From positions 186,001-250,000 of the forward strand of contig NZ_RCVZ01000002.1 in NCBI RefSeq assembly GCF_003668575.1: DNA of 64,000 nt. The letters run 5' to 3'. The number at the start of each line of letters is the position of its first letter. Within the stretch, counting starts at the first letter, position 1. The stretch comes from Falsibacillus albus (lineage in GTDB: Bacteria; Bacillota; Bacilli; Bacillales; DSM-25281). Under the pieces are notes generated by a model that worked only from the letters and a program-made list of their open reading frames with translations, was not told the origin of the DNA and searched no databases. A program made the position numbers and the translations under genes. Positions 54,124 to 62,976 of the stretch are shown here, piece by piece.

Positions 54124-54240
54124 AGGCTCTGTTAAACACCGCTGTTGATTTACTCGGAAGGATGCTCGTCGCTCGGTGCGCTCACCAGCTCCAGGCACCT
54201 GAGTCTTGCGAATATCGCACCTTCTGCTTCATTCAACAGC
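54124..54240. repeat. Palindromic intergenic element, copy R4
   Basis: Starts GGCTCTGTTAAACACCGCTG, then TTGATTTACTCGGAAGGATG; ends CCTTCTGCTTCATTCAACAG. The 5' 26 bp match R3. The remaining gap 54241-54482 shows no gene other than the AT-rich leader of yhfA. Confidence 0.72.
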
Positions 54241-54482
54241 TGGAGAGAGCTTATATTAACAATAAGCTTCAACAAAGCATTAAAGAAAGTCCTTTTCTTA
54301 TTTATATTTTAGTCTTCAAGCATATCCGTTTGAACATTCATACGCTTGAATAAGCCTCCGTCTTGGGACTGATTTTTTTGTTTAAGGGGCTCACAAGTTT
54401 TTTTTCTTTTCATATCCTGTATTACGGAAACCGGGCGTTTATCCCGATTTTCAGTCTCATCTTAATTAAAGGAGGAATTCTA

Positions 54483-55874
54483 GTGGGAGTGGAACTTATT
54501 TCACTGCACTGGCTATACCTTGTTTTCATTGGATTAATTGTACTTTTCATGATTTTTCGCCGGGATACGACGATTCTATGTATAGCAGGCATTTTCCTTA
54601 TCGCACTGACAGCGACTGGTTCGATCACCCATTCCGTCAGCAGCGTATTTAACAGTTTCATCTATGCAATAAGCGAACTGTTATCCACCATCCTTGTCAT
54701 TTCGATTATCGTTGCCATGAGCCGGAGCATGACTGCCACAGGCATCAATGATGTCATGGTCAAACCGTTTACAAAGCTGATCAAGTCCCCTGGGTTGGCT
54801 TACTGGACAATCGGAATATTGATGATGATCATTTCTTGGTTTTTCTGGCCATCACCGGCCGTTGCACTCATGGGTGCTGTCCTCGTTCCGGTTGCATTAA
54901 GGGTGGGGCTGCCGGCGCTGGGCATCGCGATGGCCATGAACTTATTTGGCCATGGGATCGCATTATCCGGTGATTTCGTGATTCAAGCTGCCCCTAAGCT
55001 TACAGCAGATGCAGCCGGCCTCCCTGTCAGTGAGGTTGTTCAAGCCAGCATTCCATTAGTCATCATTATGGGATTGGTTACAACCATCACCGCATTTTTG
55101 TTTTTAAAGCGCGATATGAAAAAAGGATTGTTGAAGGTCGATTCAACCACTATCAGCGATCTTTCATCCTCCAAAACCAATACAATCATTTCAGAAGGAT
55201 GGAAGAAATTTTTCGCCTTGCTGATCCCGGTGTTATTTGGTTTGGATATCCTTGCAATGGTTAAATTCAATTTGACTGGGGGGGATGCAACCGCATTAGT
55301 CGGAGGTACTTCCATTTTCATCATGCTGCTGATCACATTAGCTGGATTTAAAAATGATGGATTGGAAAAGACCACTCAATATTTGATTGATGGATTTCAG
55401 TTCGGCTTTAAAGTATTTGGCCCGGTCATTCCCATTGCAGCCTTCTTTTACTTGGGAGACGCGGGTTTCCAAAGCATCATTGGAGATTATCTCCCGAAAG
55501 GATCGCAGGGCATCGTCAATGACCTTGGGGCTGCACTGGCCTCAGCAGTACCTCTTTCAAAAGGTGTAGGAGCCGTTACCTTGACGACGGTCGGGGCGAT
55601 TACGGGACTTGATGGTTCTGGTTTCTCGGGGATCTCTCTCGCAGGGTCCATTGCGAATCTATTTGCCCACGCCATCGGAGCAGGTGCTGCAACACTTACA
55701 GCACTTGGGCAAATCGCCGCGATTTGGGTAGGAGGCGGAACGCTTGTCCCTTGGGCGCTAATCCCTGCTGCAGCAATATGTAATGTCGATCCTTTCGAAC
55801 TCGCACGAAGGAACCTTCTGCCAGTCGTCATTGGCCTTGTCGTCACCACCATCGCGGCCATGTTCCTGATTTAA
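54483..55874 (+). CDS. yhfA: YhfA-type membrane transporter
   Basis: 463 residues from GTG 54483, chosen because AAAGGAGG lies 7 nt upstream, and equal in length to B. subtilis YhfA. A longer frame from 54363 lacks a ribosome site. About twelve hydrophobic segments; notable motifs are FFWPSPAVALMGAVLVPVALRVGLP and GHGIALSGDFVIQAAP. The family is placed among putative carboxylate transporters without a known substrate. It is located next to liaF and PAP2. Confidence 0.85.
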   Translation: MGVELISLHWLYLVFIGLIVLFMIFRRDTTILCIAGIFLIALTATGSITHSVSSVFNSFIYAISELLSTILVISIIVAMSRSMTATGINDVMVKPFTKLIKSPGLAYWTIGILMMIISWFFWPSPAVALMGAVLVPVALRVGLPALGIAMAMNLFGHGIALSGDFVIQAAPKLTADAAGLPVSEVVQASIPLVIIMGLVTTITAFLFLKRDMKKGLLKVDSTTISDLSSSKTNTIISEGWKKFFALLIPVLFGLDILAMVKFNLTGGDATALVGGTSIFIMLLITLAGFKNDGLEKTTQYLIDGFQFGFKVFGPVIPIAAFFYLGDAGFQSIIGDYLPKGSQGIVNDLGAALASAVPLSKGVGAVTLTTVGAITGLDGSGFSGISLAGSIANLFAHAIGAGAATLTALGQIAAIWVGGGTLVPWALIPAAAICNVDPFELARRNLLPVVIGLVVTTIAAMFLI

Positions 55875-55903
55875 AAATTATTGATTTCCCTCACATCATC
55901 AAA

Positions 55904-55936
55904 AAGGGCTGAAAAATTCAGCCCTTACTTTTTATT
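55904..55936. terminator. Bidirectional terminator between yhfA and PAP2 gene
   Basis: AAGGGCTGAA (55904-55913) pairs with TTCAGCCCTT (55917-55926) followed by ACTTTTTATT on plus. On the minus side TTTTTGATGATG follows, so it can end the PAP2 gene as well; that gene's stop codon lies inside. Confidence 0.85.
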
Positions 55937-56515
55937 CCAACCATAAACCCCTGTAGTGAACATAAAAATCGTCACCCCTGCTAAATAGCCTGCAAAAACA
56001 TCCGATGGATAGTGTGCATGTGTAACAATCCTGCTCAATCCAGTTAGAACTGCACTCAAAACTCCTGCAGAATAAATCATTATCCTTATTTTTTTCGACG
56101 CAACTTCTTGATTGATGAAAAAAGCGAGCAGAAGATAAAAGATCATTCCGACCATGGCATGCCCGCTTGTAAAACTGAAACCTTCTTCACCCTGTGCCAA
56201 AGGCGGTCTCTCTCTTCCAACGGCAGCCTTCAGCCACTTATTCACCAAGTTGCCACCTGCTACAGCAATTAATAGTAAAAGAATGCCAAAGTAATTTTTC
56301 TTTCTCCACCATAAATAAAGAATCAGCATGATGCTTCCTCCGCCTATTATTAACTGGGTGCCTAAAACATTGAAGATACTTAAAAATTTAAGCGGAGTGA
56401 ATAGTTTGGCTGCCTCATCATCAAAAGTGGCAATGCCTCCATTCAATACGAGAAGCAACATAAAAAGAAATGCAAAAAACGCAATTAAACCTGCTATCAT
56501 TTTTCTTTCAACCAT
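55925..56515 (-). CDS. PAP2-superfamily phosphatase
   Basis: 196 residues with five to six membrane segments. The three phosphatase motifs are KAAVGRERP, FTSGH and SRIVTHAHYPSD (KxxxxxxRP, PSGH-like with T for P, SRxxxxxHxxxD). It dephosphorylates a membrane lipid pyrophosphate, possibly undecaprenyl pyrophosphate or phosphatidate. AAAGGAG precedes ATG 56515. Confidence 0.88.
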   Translation of the reverse strand: MVERKMIAGLIAFFAFLFMLLLVLNGGIATFDDEAAKLFTPLKFLSIFNVLGTQLIIGGGSIMLILYLWWRKKNYFGILLLLIAVAGGNLVNKWLKAAVGRERPPLAQGEEGFSFTSGHAMVGMIFYLLLAFFINQEVASKKIRIMIYSAGVLSAVLTGLSRIVTHAHYPSDVFAGYLAGVTIFMFTTGVYGWNKK

Positions 56516-56637
56516 TTTTTTCTCCTTTTTCTAATTAGTGTATATTCTTATAGTTTAATACATTTATCATTGATTTTTGCTTGTTTCGCAAAGATTATTG
56601 TTTTTATCATTTATTCTGATCAACTATCATCATATGG

Positions 56638-56795
56638 TGTTTATTGGAGCAGAATGTGTAAGACTCCGGAGGCTAGGCAAAGGAGAACTAAGAGGATGTT
56701 CGATTAAGATCAGCATCTCGTGTGCCAACATCGAAACGACCTCACTTCCTGTCAGGCCTCTCGGAAAGCGAACATTCTTCCGCAGAAATCAACAT
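56638..56795. repeat. Palindromic intergenic element, copy R5
   Basis: Lies inverted relative to R7 and shares its interior: the reverse complement contains GAAGTGAGGTCGTT, GATGTTGGCACACGA and TTAATCGAACATCC. The rest of the gap 56516-56931 has no gene; a plus-strand frame across the element lacks a ribosome site. Confidence 0.75.
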
Positions 56796-56931
56796 TCATC
56801 ACTCTTGAGCAATAGCTACAGACTTTACGCATAGACCCAGATTTCAAATCAATATTTTTCGTTTATCGAAGTATTGGGTAATGTTATAATATTTTTAAAT
56901 GTTTAGAAAATTCACTTATGGGGGTTTTAAT

Positions 56932-58137
56932 ATGTCGGAAAAATTATTTCGAATACTGGAGTCGCAGTATGATCAAATGGTGGAAATCAGAAGACATTTG
57001 CATCAGCATCCTGAGTTATCATTTCAAGAAGTGGAAACAGCCAAGTACATAGTGAATTTCTACCGAGGACTGGGAATGGATGTTCAAGCAGGGGTTGGCG
57101 GAAATGGAGTAGTCGCTCATTTAAAAGGCGGTAAACCTGGAAAAACCGTTGCAATCCGGGCAGATTTCGATGCCTTGCCAATCCAGGAAGAAACGGGGCT
57201 CCCATACCAATCTTTGAATAAAGGCGTCATGCACGCATGCGGGCATGATGGGCATACAGCCACCCTCCTAATCCTTGCTAAATCATTGAATGAATTAAAA
57301 GATGAATTGGCAGGAGAATATGTTTTCATTCACCAGCATGCAGAAGAATATGCACCGGGCGGAGCCATCGATATGATCAAGGACGGCTGCCTTGAAGGTG
57401 TCGATGTTATCTTTGGTACACACCTGTGGGCAACTGTGCCTTATGGAGTCATTCAAACACGGACCGGTCCATTCATGGCTGCTTCTGATAGGTTTACCAT
57501 AAAAATAAAAGGTGAGGGCGGCCACGGAGCCCAGCCTCATAAGACCAAAGATTCTGTCGTCATTGCATCCCAACTGGTCATGAACCTTCAGCAAATCGTC
57601 AGCAGAAGGGTCAATCCGATCGATTCGGCAGTCTTGTCGGTCGGCTCCTTCATTGCAGATAACGCTTTCAATGTCATTGCCGACAGCGCCAAATTGATCG
57701 GAACTGTACGAACATTCAATGAAGAAGTACGCGATCAAATGGAAGCAGAAATTGAAAGAATCATAAAAGGGGCCTGCTATGCGTCTGATTGCAGCTATGA
57801 ATATAACTATGATAGAGGCTATCCGGCCGTTGTCAATCATGCTGATGAAACAGAATTTTTGAAAAAATGTGCCGAAGACGTGCCTGATGTAATCAAAATC
57901 GAAGAAACGGACCCTGAAATGGGCGGCGAGGATTTTGCATATTATCTTCAAAATGTAAAAGGTACCTTTTTCTTCACCGGCGCAAAACCGGATGGTGTGG
58001 AAACTGCTTATCCGCATCACCACCCAAAATTCGACATCAATGAAAAGTCTATGCTCACTGCTGCCAAAACATTAGGAGCTGCTGCCATTAAGTATCAATC
58101 CAAACACGTAAAAGAGTTAAATGAAGTAAAGCAATAA
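56932..58137 (+). CDS. yhaA: M20-family amidohydrolase YhaA
   Basis: 401 residues from ATG 56932 (GGGGG with a 7-8-nt spacer). Metal site motifs are HACGHDGHTATLL, QHAEEYAPGGA and THLWATVPYG; the lid domain includes GEGGHGAQPHKTKDSV and the C-terminus EMGGEDFAYY. It hydrolyses N-acyl amino acids or related amides. B. subtilis yhaA lies next to ecs, the same place as here. Confidence 0.9.
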   Translation: MSEKLFRILESQYDQMVEIRRHLHQHPELSFQEVETAKYIVNFYRGLGMDVQAGVGGNGVVAHLKGGKPGKTVAIRADFDALPIQEETGLPYQSLNKGVMHACGHDGHTATLLILAKSLNELKDELAGEYVFIHQHAEEYAPGGAIDMIKDGCLEGVDVIFGTHLWATVPYGVIQTRTGPFMAASDRFTIKIKGEGGHGAQPHKTKDSVVIASQLVMNLQQIVSRRVNPIDSAVLSVGSFIADNAFNVIADSAKLIGTVRTFNEEVRDQMEAEIERIIKGACYASDCSYEYNYDRGYPAVVNHADETEFLKKCAEDVPDVIKIEETDPEMGGEDFAYYLQNVKGTFFFTGAKPDGVETAYPHHHPKFDINEKSMLTAAKTLGAAAIKYQSKHVKELNEVKQ

Positions 58138-58143
58138 AGGAAC

Positions 58144-58173
58144 AAAAAACCGGACAAATTTTGTCCGGTTTTA
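58144..58173. terminator. Terminator between yhaA and ecsC
   Basis: AAAACCGGACAAA (58146-58158) pairs with TTTGTCCGGTTTT (58160-58172); it can act in both directions for the converging genes. Confidence 0.85.
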
Positions 58174-58186
58174 TTCTTCGAAAGAC

Positions 58187-58903
58187 TCATTGATTAAAAT
58201 ATCTCAACCGGTATGCTTGGATGGCTGTATCCCCGAGGTACTCCAATAATGAATAGTTCGCATATGCTCCAACAAATGCGCCTATTCCCGGAACAAGCTG
58301 AAGAAGCTTTGCAAAGTCGATATAATCTCGGTACTCCTGCTGAAATTGCCTCCAATCCAAATCATCAAGCTCATTCTTATATTGTTCCCAATTTTCGATG
58401 ATACTCAGCTGATCCAGTCTCTTTTCATCGCTGGAGAATGCGAGCTGGAAGACGTGCAATATGAACATTCTTTCTTCATATCTCTTGATATCGTGCCCAT
58501 ATTGGGCTCCAATTTCAAATAAAAGCTTCATTTTTATGCTCAACAATAAAGGAAAATCAGCCATTCCAAGGATTATACCACCCGCTCCTGTTCCGGCTCC
58601 TTCAAGGGCAGCTGTTTTTTTGTAGGCATTGATTTTTTGTTTAATTAATTTTTCCCTTGCCTCAAGATCCATATTATCTTCTGGATCTGTTTTCGTTAAA
58701 TATTCAGAGCCAAACAAAGTGATCTGAACCATTTTTTTAATGCTTTCCGTCACCACATGATGGATTTTCTCCGGAATAAAAGAATTGACTTTTTCTTGAG
58801 CTCTTTTGGCCATTCTTTTGATCATGCTGGAGCGTGTGTTGATTTTTTTCTTCCAACGTTCAGTGTCCTGTTTAGCGATGGATACATAATCAGAATTGTT
58901 CAT
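58187..58903 (-). CDS. ecsC: EcsC family protein
   Basis: 238 residues from ATG 58903 (AGGGG 7 nt upstream; ATG 58909 abuts it). The EcsC domain includes AALEGAGTGAGGIILGMADFPLLLSIKMKLLFEIGAQYGHD and ends with FVGAYANYSLLEYLGDTA. It belongs to the ecsABC locus, but is separated from ecsB by 190 bp with a repeat element, so it may be transcribed on its own. Function remains unclear. Confidence 0.9.
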   Translation of the reverse strand: MNNSDYVSIAKQDTERWKKKINTRSSMIKRMAKRAQEKVNSFIPEKIHHVVTESIKKMVQITLFGSEYLTKTDPEDNMDLEAREKLIKQKINAYKKTAALEGAGTGAGGIILGMADFPLLLSIKMKLLFEIGAQYGHDIKRYEERMFILHVFQLAFSSDEKRLDQLSIIENWEQYKNELDDLDWRQFQQEYRDYIDFAKLLQLVPGIGAFVGAYANYSLLEYLGDTAIQAYRLRYFNQ

Positions 58904-58936
58904 AACCATGCCCCTTTTTGATTTCTTTACGCTCTT

Positions 58937-59060
58937 TTCGTATTGGCCGGTTGTTCCATCCGGAGTCTCGTACCTTCCGCTCCATTCAAGATCATATGAT
59001 GAGTTTTTAAAGAAAAACTGTTAAAAACAACAACCTTTGAGAAAAGAGCCTTTCTTTAAC
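58937..59060. repeat. Palindromic intergenic element, copy R6
   Basis: GTTGTTCCATCCGGAGTCTC, then TACCTTCCGCTCCATTCAAG, followed by a tail AAAAACAACAACCTTTGAGA. The central part matches the right end of R1; the tail resembles the tail after R7 and the blocks at 12360 and 47545. It separates ecsB from ecsC. Confidence 0.65.
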
Positions 59061-59094
59061 ATACGAAAACAAGTCAAAAGGTCCAAAGATACAA

Positions 59095-60318
59095 TCAATA
59101 TTTTTCCATTTTCGATAAACGCATCGGGATATATAGCTGAACAATGAACATGCTGAATACCGCTCCAATGATGAAGGAAGCTCCACCGCTCATCCATTCA
59201 TGTTTGACCATCAGGATCACCAAAAAGATAAACGTTTGGATCAGCAATAAGACTTGCGTCAACCTCAAGAAAGACTTTTTTTTCAACGAATGGTTAACAG
59301 GATATAAGTGTACCCAGATTTTATTATCCTGCTTCTGGAACAAAGGTATCATTTGGAAGCCTGTCAAATAAATAAATAGCAATGTAATGCCGATAATGAC
59401 AAACATATTATGGCTGAAGTAAATAAATACAGCAGCAATGATCGTCAATCTGCAAAACAACCCAAAATATTCCGAATTTCGAATGAACGTTCTCGAAAAT
59501 AAATATTGAAAGCTGCTATTGTGTCCGTAGGAGACAAACTTGAGAAGTGGATCAAGCCATTTCCTCCTTCTTACTTCCCCTTTTAATTTCGGAACATCCG
59601 TAAACAAATTGGCCACTCGATAAAAAAGCAGCATCCTTTGTTGTTCCAATTCAATCAACGTATCCCATTTCAGAAGCTTATTTTTTGTAGCATTCCAATA
59701 ATAAATGAACAATATCACATAGACGACAGCCACAGCCGCAACCAGCCAATACGATGATTTGGCAGTCCATAGAAAAATAAATATGACATTCATTAGCAGC
59801 CTGCCGATTTTATCAAGCTGATTGAATTCCTTTTCCTGGAATTTAAGCAGGAACCATTGAATATACAAATTCCATACCTTTAGGATCAGCAAGGGGATGA
59901 ATAGGTAAAAGAACGATTGAAACCCCTCTCCCGTTACTCCTGCATAAAGCGGCATCAGCACAGCCAATATGATTAATAGCTGATAGCTTTGGGTAAAAAA
60001 ACTGGTCCAAATCCCTTTTCGGAAATAATTGGCCATTTTATGTTCAAGCGGAAGCAAAAAAACTTGATCAGCTTCTTTCAGCAATGTTTGAATCGGACTG
60101 ATTGTCACGATGATCCCTAGAATGATCGCCATCACCCATGAAACGGGAAAATTTTGGTCCAATGTATCAATCCAATTGTTGTAATAATATGCTCCACCAC
60201 CGATGGCAAAAATCATGACGAACAACAAATGATCATTCAGCATGTAGCGCAAATATTTCCTGATTTCTTGATTATAGGTCTGTGATCTTTCCCTCCAAAG
60301 CCTGTTAATTTGTTTCAT
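59095..60318 (-). CDS. ecsB: ABC transporter permease EcsB
   Basis: 407 residues with about ten hydrophobic segments, starting MKQINRLWRERSQTYNQEIRKYLRYMLNDH, the EcsB start pattern (R-x-x-x-x-x-E-x-x-x-Y-x-R-Y-M). It pairs with EcsA; in B. subtilis the system supports regulated intramembrane proteolysis by RasP, secretion and competence. Its start overlaps ecsA by 14 nt. Confidence 0.92.
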   Translation of the reverse strand: MKQINRLWRERSQTYNQEIRKYLRYMLNDHLLFVMIFAIGGGAYYYNNWIDTLDQNFPVSWVMAIILGIIVTISPIQTLLKEADQVFLLPLEHKMANYFRKGIWTSFFTQSYQLLIILAVLMPLYAGVTGEGFQSFFYLFIPLLILKVWNLYIQWFLLKFQEKEFNQLDKIGRLLMNVIFIFLWTAKSSYWLVAAVAVVYVILFIYYWNATKNKLLKWDTLIELEQQRMLLFYRVANLFTDVPKLKGEVRRRKWLDPLLKFVSYGHNSSFQYLFSRTFIRNSEYFGLFCRLTIIAAVFIYFSHNMFVIIGITLLFIYLTGFQMIPLFQKQDNKIWVHLYPVNHSLKKKSFLRLTQVLLLIQTFIFLVILMVKHEWMSGGASFIIGAVFSMFIVQLYIPMRLSKMEKY

Positions 60319-61051
60319 CCTGATCTTCCTTTGTCAGCTGGATATAGATGTCATCCAAGGTTGCCCCAGGCATATTAAATTCTTCTTGAAGCTCCGCCAA
60401 ACTTCCTTGTGCACGGATTTTTCCATTATGTAAGATGATGAATGAATCGCAATACCGTTCCGCAGTGGCTAAAATATGCGTGGACATCAGGATGCCTGCA
60501 CCGCTGTTTTTCATATCATTCATTAAATCCAACAAGGATTGGATGCCTAAGGGATCGAGCCCAACAAATGGCTCGTCAATGATATAGAGGCTTGGCTTGA
60601 CCAAAAATGCGCACATGATCATCACCTTTTGCTTCATCCCCTTTGAAAAGTGTGCAGGAAACCAGCCCATTTTTTTCTCTAGTCGAAATTCCTTCAACAA
60701 GGGCGGAATCCGTTCTTGATAAACCGACTCGTCCAATCCATAGGCCATGGCAGTCAGCTTCAAATGCTCTTCCAACGTCAATTCATCATATAAAATGGGG
60801 GTTTCAGGGATATATGCAAATTGTTTGCGATAATTTTCCGGCTCTTTCGACAAGTGCTTTTGATTAATGCTAATCTCCCCATTTTTTGGTTCAAGGAGGC
60901 CGATAATATGCTTGATTGTCGTACTTTTTCCTGCACCATTCAATCCAATCAATCCAACGATTTGGTTTTTGTCTATAGAGAAGGAAATATCTTTGAGTAC
61001 CGGCTTTTTCGTATAGCCTCCTGTCAATTCTTTCACATTCAATAGTGCCAT
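60305..61051 (-). CDS. ecsA: ABC transporter ATPase EcsA
   Basis: 248 residues from ATG 61051 (AAAGGA 8 nt upstream), the same as the family length. Walker A GLNGAGKST, Q-loop YIPETPILYDELTLEEH, signature FSKGMKQKVMI (as usual for EcsA) and Walker B LYIIDEPFVGLDP. It energises EcsB. The first gene of ecsAB, divergent from hinT across a 560-bp spacer. Confidence 0.95.
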   Translation of the reverse strand: MALLNVKELTGGYTKKPVLKDISFSIDKNQIVGLIGLNGAGKSTTIKHIIGLLEPKNGEISINQKHLSKEPENYRKQFAYIPETPILYDELTLEEHLKLTAMAYGLDESVYQERIPPLLKEFRLEKKMGWFPAHFSKGMKQKVMIMCAFLVKPSLYIIDEPFVGLDPLGIQSLLDLMNDMKNSGAGILMSTHILATAERYCDSFIILHNGKIRAQGSLAELQEEFNMPGATLDDIYIQLTKEDQDETN

Positions 61052-61317
61052 AAGGAACATCCTTTCTAACAGTCCTGAATTCATTTTATCAAATTTGCCG
61101 GCAAGATGTTATCTTGTACCCGGTCGAGTGGAAAAATTTCCTATTCATATAACTTTTCAAACTGTACATCATAATAATCGAAGGGGTCACAATCTCGAAA
61201 ACGGGGTGGTTGTTAAAGACCGATTACCGTAAATGCACATTGCTATTCGAGCCTGAGAAAGGGATAGTCCTCGTGCATTGGAAAATGACATCATCATCAA
61301 TTGATTAAACCATCATT

Positions 61318-61480
61318 TAAAATGAGGTGTTTATCAAAGAAAGATCAGATTTCCTTCTTTAGTTCCAAGCTATTGGAAATTTTAAAGATATAGGGGATGG
61401 TCGTATTGAACATGTGTCATGAAGTCCAAATTCATTTGTCGAACACATAATCATTGTATAATGAGGTGTTTATCAAAGAG
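61318..61480. repeat. Direct repeat in the ecsA-hinT spacer
   Basis: ATGAGGTGTTTATCAAAGA occurs exactly twice, at 61322-61340 and 61461-61479, each preceded by ATCATT. The second copy joins TATAAT (61457-61462), which with TTGTCG (61436-61441) may be the hinT promoter at a short 15-bp spacing. A hairpin GGACAGGAT/ATCCTGTCC (61515-61543) follows. The rest of 61052-61612 shows no gene. Confidence 0.5.
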
Positions 61481-61612
61481 AATGGCCGAAACTTTTAACC
61501 TTTAACCCTTCATTGGACAGGATCTTCCACGAAAATCCTGTCCTCTTATTATTTTCCGATTCTTCTATCGATGTGGTAAACTGAATGCAAATCATTGAAA
61601 GGTGGATCAGGA

Positions 61613-62032
61613 ATGAGCGACTGTCTTTTTTGTAAAATATTGAATGGGGATATTCCAGCGTCTAAGGTTTTCGAGAATGAACATGTCTTGGCTTTTCTGG
61701 ATATCAGCCAGGTCACCAAAGGACATACCCTTGTCATCCCTAAAATACATAAAGAAAACTTATATGAGCTTACTCCGGAGATAGCGGGCAACCTATTCAA
61801 AGCAGTGCCTGAAATAGCCAATGCCATAAAAAAAGAATTCAATCCTATCGGCCTCAACCTATTGAACAACAACGGAGAACATGCAGGACAATCCGTTTTC
61901 CATTTCCATATGCACATCATCCCCCGTTATGGAAAAGGGGATGGATTTGGAGCTGTTTGGAAAAACAATTCGAGTGCCTATAATCAGGAGGACTTGCACG
62001 CGATTGCAGAAGCCATTGGACAGCATTTATAA
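61613..62032 (+). CDS. hit: HIT-family nucleotide-binding protein HinT
   Basis: 139 residues from ATG 61613 (AAAGGTGG 7 nt upstream). The histidine triad is in QSVFHFHMHIIPRYG (about residue 98), with CLFCKILNGDIPA at the N-terminus and a zinc-binding CxxC. It hydrolyses AMP from lysyl-AMP or nucleoside phosphoramidates. B. subtilis hit is divergent from ecsA, as here. Confidence 0.95.
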   Translation: MSDCLFCKILNGDIPASKVFENEHVLAFLDISQVTKGHTLVIPKIHKENLYELTPEIAGNLFKAVPEIANAIKKEFNPIGLNLLNNNGEHAGQSVFHFHMHIIPRYGKGDGFGAVWKNNSSAYNQEDLHAIAEAIGQHL

Positions 62033-62050
62033 AGAGTTTCTTGATTGACG

Positions 62051-62087
62051 AAGTCCCCCAGTTCCCTTCTGGGGGACTTTCATTTCT
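62051..62087 (+). terminator. Terminator of hit
   Basis: AAGTCCCCCAG (62051-62061) pairs with CTGGGGGACTT (62069-62079), then TCATTTCT. Strong stem, weak T-run. Confidence 0.8.
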
Positions 62088-62114
62088 AGGAAAATTTGGT
62101 CAGCACGATGATCC

Positions 62115-62143
62115 TATTCAAGGGACAGGATGTATGTTATACT
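62115..62143 (+). promoter_or_regulatory. Promoter of trpP
   Basis: TATACT (62138-62143) is preceded directly by TGT (62135-62137), an extended -10. ATTCAA at 62116-62121 is 16 bp upstream. The leader is about 80 nt and contains the TRAP-like site. Confidence 0.5.
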
Positions 62144-62178
62144 ATAGACATTCTTTCGCTGCAGGCAAGAGTGCACTG

Positions 62179-62236
62179 CAGGAAAGCATCAGTTAAGTAT
62201 AGTCATAGATTAGAAGAGGAGAGTCGAGATATGAAG
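62179..62236 (+). promoter_or_regulatory. TRAP-binding-like leader of trpP (eleven NAG triplets)
   Basis: Ten NAG triplets start at 62179, 62184, 62190, 62195, 62200, 62206, 62211, 62216, 62221 and 62226 with spacers of 2,3,2,2,3,2,2,2,2 nt; an eleventh at 62234 follows a 5-nt gap over the start codon. The GAG triplets at 62216 and 62221 overlap the GAGGAG ribosome site. TRAP binds eleven (G/U)AG triplets spaced 2-3 nt, and in B. subtilis represses translation of trpP this way. So this is probably a translational switch responding to tryptophan. Confidence 0.8.
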
Positions 62237-62749
62237 ACAAAAACATTAGTAGCCCTTTCCTTGATTGTCGGGATAGGCGCAGTATTGCACACAATCATTC
62301 CAGGGATCGTCTTTGGTCTGAAGCCGGATATGATGCTTAGCATGATGTTCCTAGGCATTCTTTTATTCCCGGAAAAGAAAAACGTATTACTTTTGGGGGC
62401 TGTCACTGGAATCATTTCCGGATTGACTTCCACATTTCCAGGAGGATTCATTCCGAATGTCATTGATAAGCTCATTACTTCTTTTACCTTTTTCTTCGTT
62501 TATACAGCATTGGTGAAGAAGTCTAATTCTATAAAAGCTGCTACGGCCCTTACAAGTTTAGGCACCATTTTATCAGGATTCATTTTCCTTACGTCTGCAT
62601 ACTTCATTGTAGGTTTGCCTGATTCCTTTGTCCTGTTGTTCGGAATGGGAGTACTGCCAGCAGCGGTAATGAACGGCATCGTCATGTTCATCATCTACCC
62701 TGTCGTTCAAAACATTTTAAGAAGAACCCAAATTGCAGAAAATATATAA
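62231..62749 (+). CDS. trpP: Tryptophan transporter TrpP
   Basis: 172 residues from ATG 62231 with GAGGAG 9 nt upstream; a longer in-frame extension to 62096 has no ribosome site. Five hydrophobic segments, with LHTIIPGIVFGLKPDMMLSMMFLGILLFP and TSTFPGGFIPNVIDK, the TrpP family pattern. It imports tryptophan. The leader carries a TRAP-like site. Its place beside hit and ecs matches B. subtilis. Confidence 0.93.
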   Translation: MKTKTLVALSLIVGIGAVLHTIIPGIVFGLKPDMMLSMMFLGILLFPEKKNVLLLGAVTGIISGLTSTFPGGFIPNVIDKLITSFTFFFVYTALVKKSNSIKAATALTSLGTILSGFIFLTSAYFIVGLPDSFVLLFGMGVLPAAVMNGIVMFIIYPVVQNILRRTQIAENI

Positions 62750-62782
62750 AAAGAGGCGACCACCGAGTCGCCTCTTTTATTT
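62747..62782 (+). terminator. Terminator of trpP
   Basis: AAAAGAGGCGAC (62749-62760) pairs with GTCGCCTCTTTT (62767-62778) across a 6-nt loop, then ATTTTG. It overlaps the stop codon. The stretch 62783-62976 shows no gene. Confidence 0.9.
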
Positions 62783-62976
62783 TGTATGCAAAAGGAAGAA
62801 AATATACTCTGTAAATCCCTTGATGTGGTGATTCTTTTGCTTTTTCATATCGATTACTTTGTGTCTGGATCATATGATTGTCCTATCCGCTGCAGACATT
62901 TGCTATCCGATCCCTTTTTCCTTAGCGGATTCTCTACTTTAATACTGTAGGCACAAGCGAAAACAAAGGTAGCGTG

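Noticed and set aside
56577-56834. 85-codon frame across repeat R5
   Set aside because: It reads through a palindromic repeat whose inverted copy lies at 62977; no ribosome site.
57295-58023. 242-codon open frame antisense to yhaA
   Set aside because: It lies entirely opposite a conserved M20 hydrolase, lacks a ribosome site and its composition (Phe, Cys, Ile-rich) is that of an antisense shadow.
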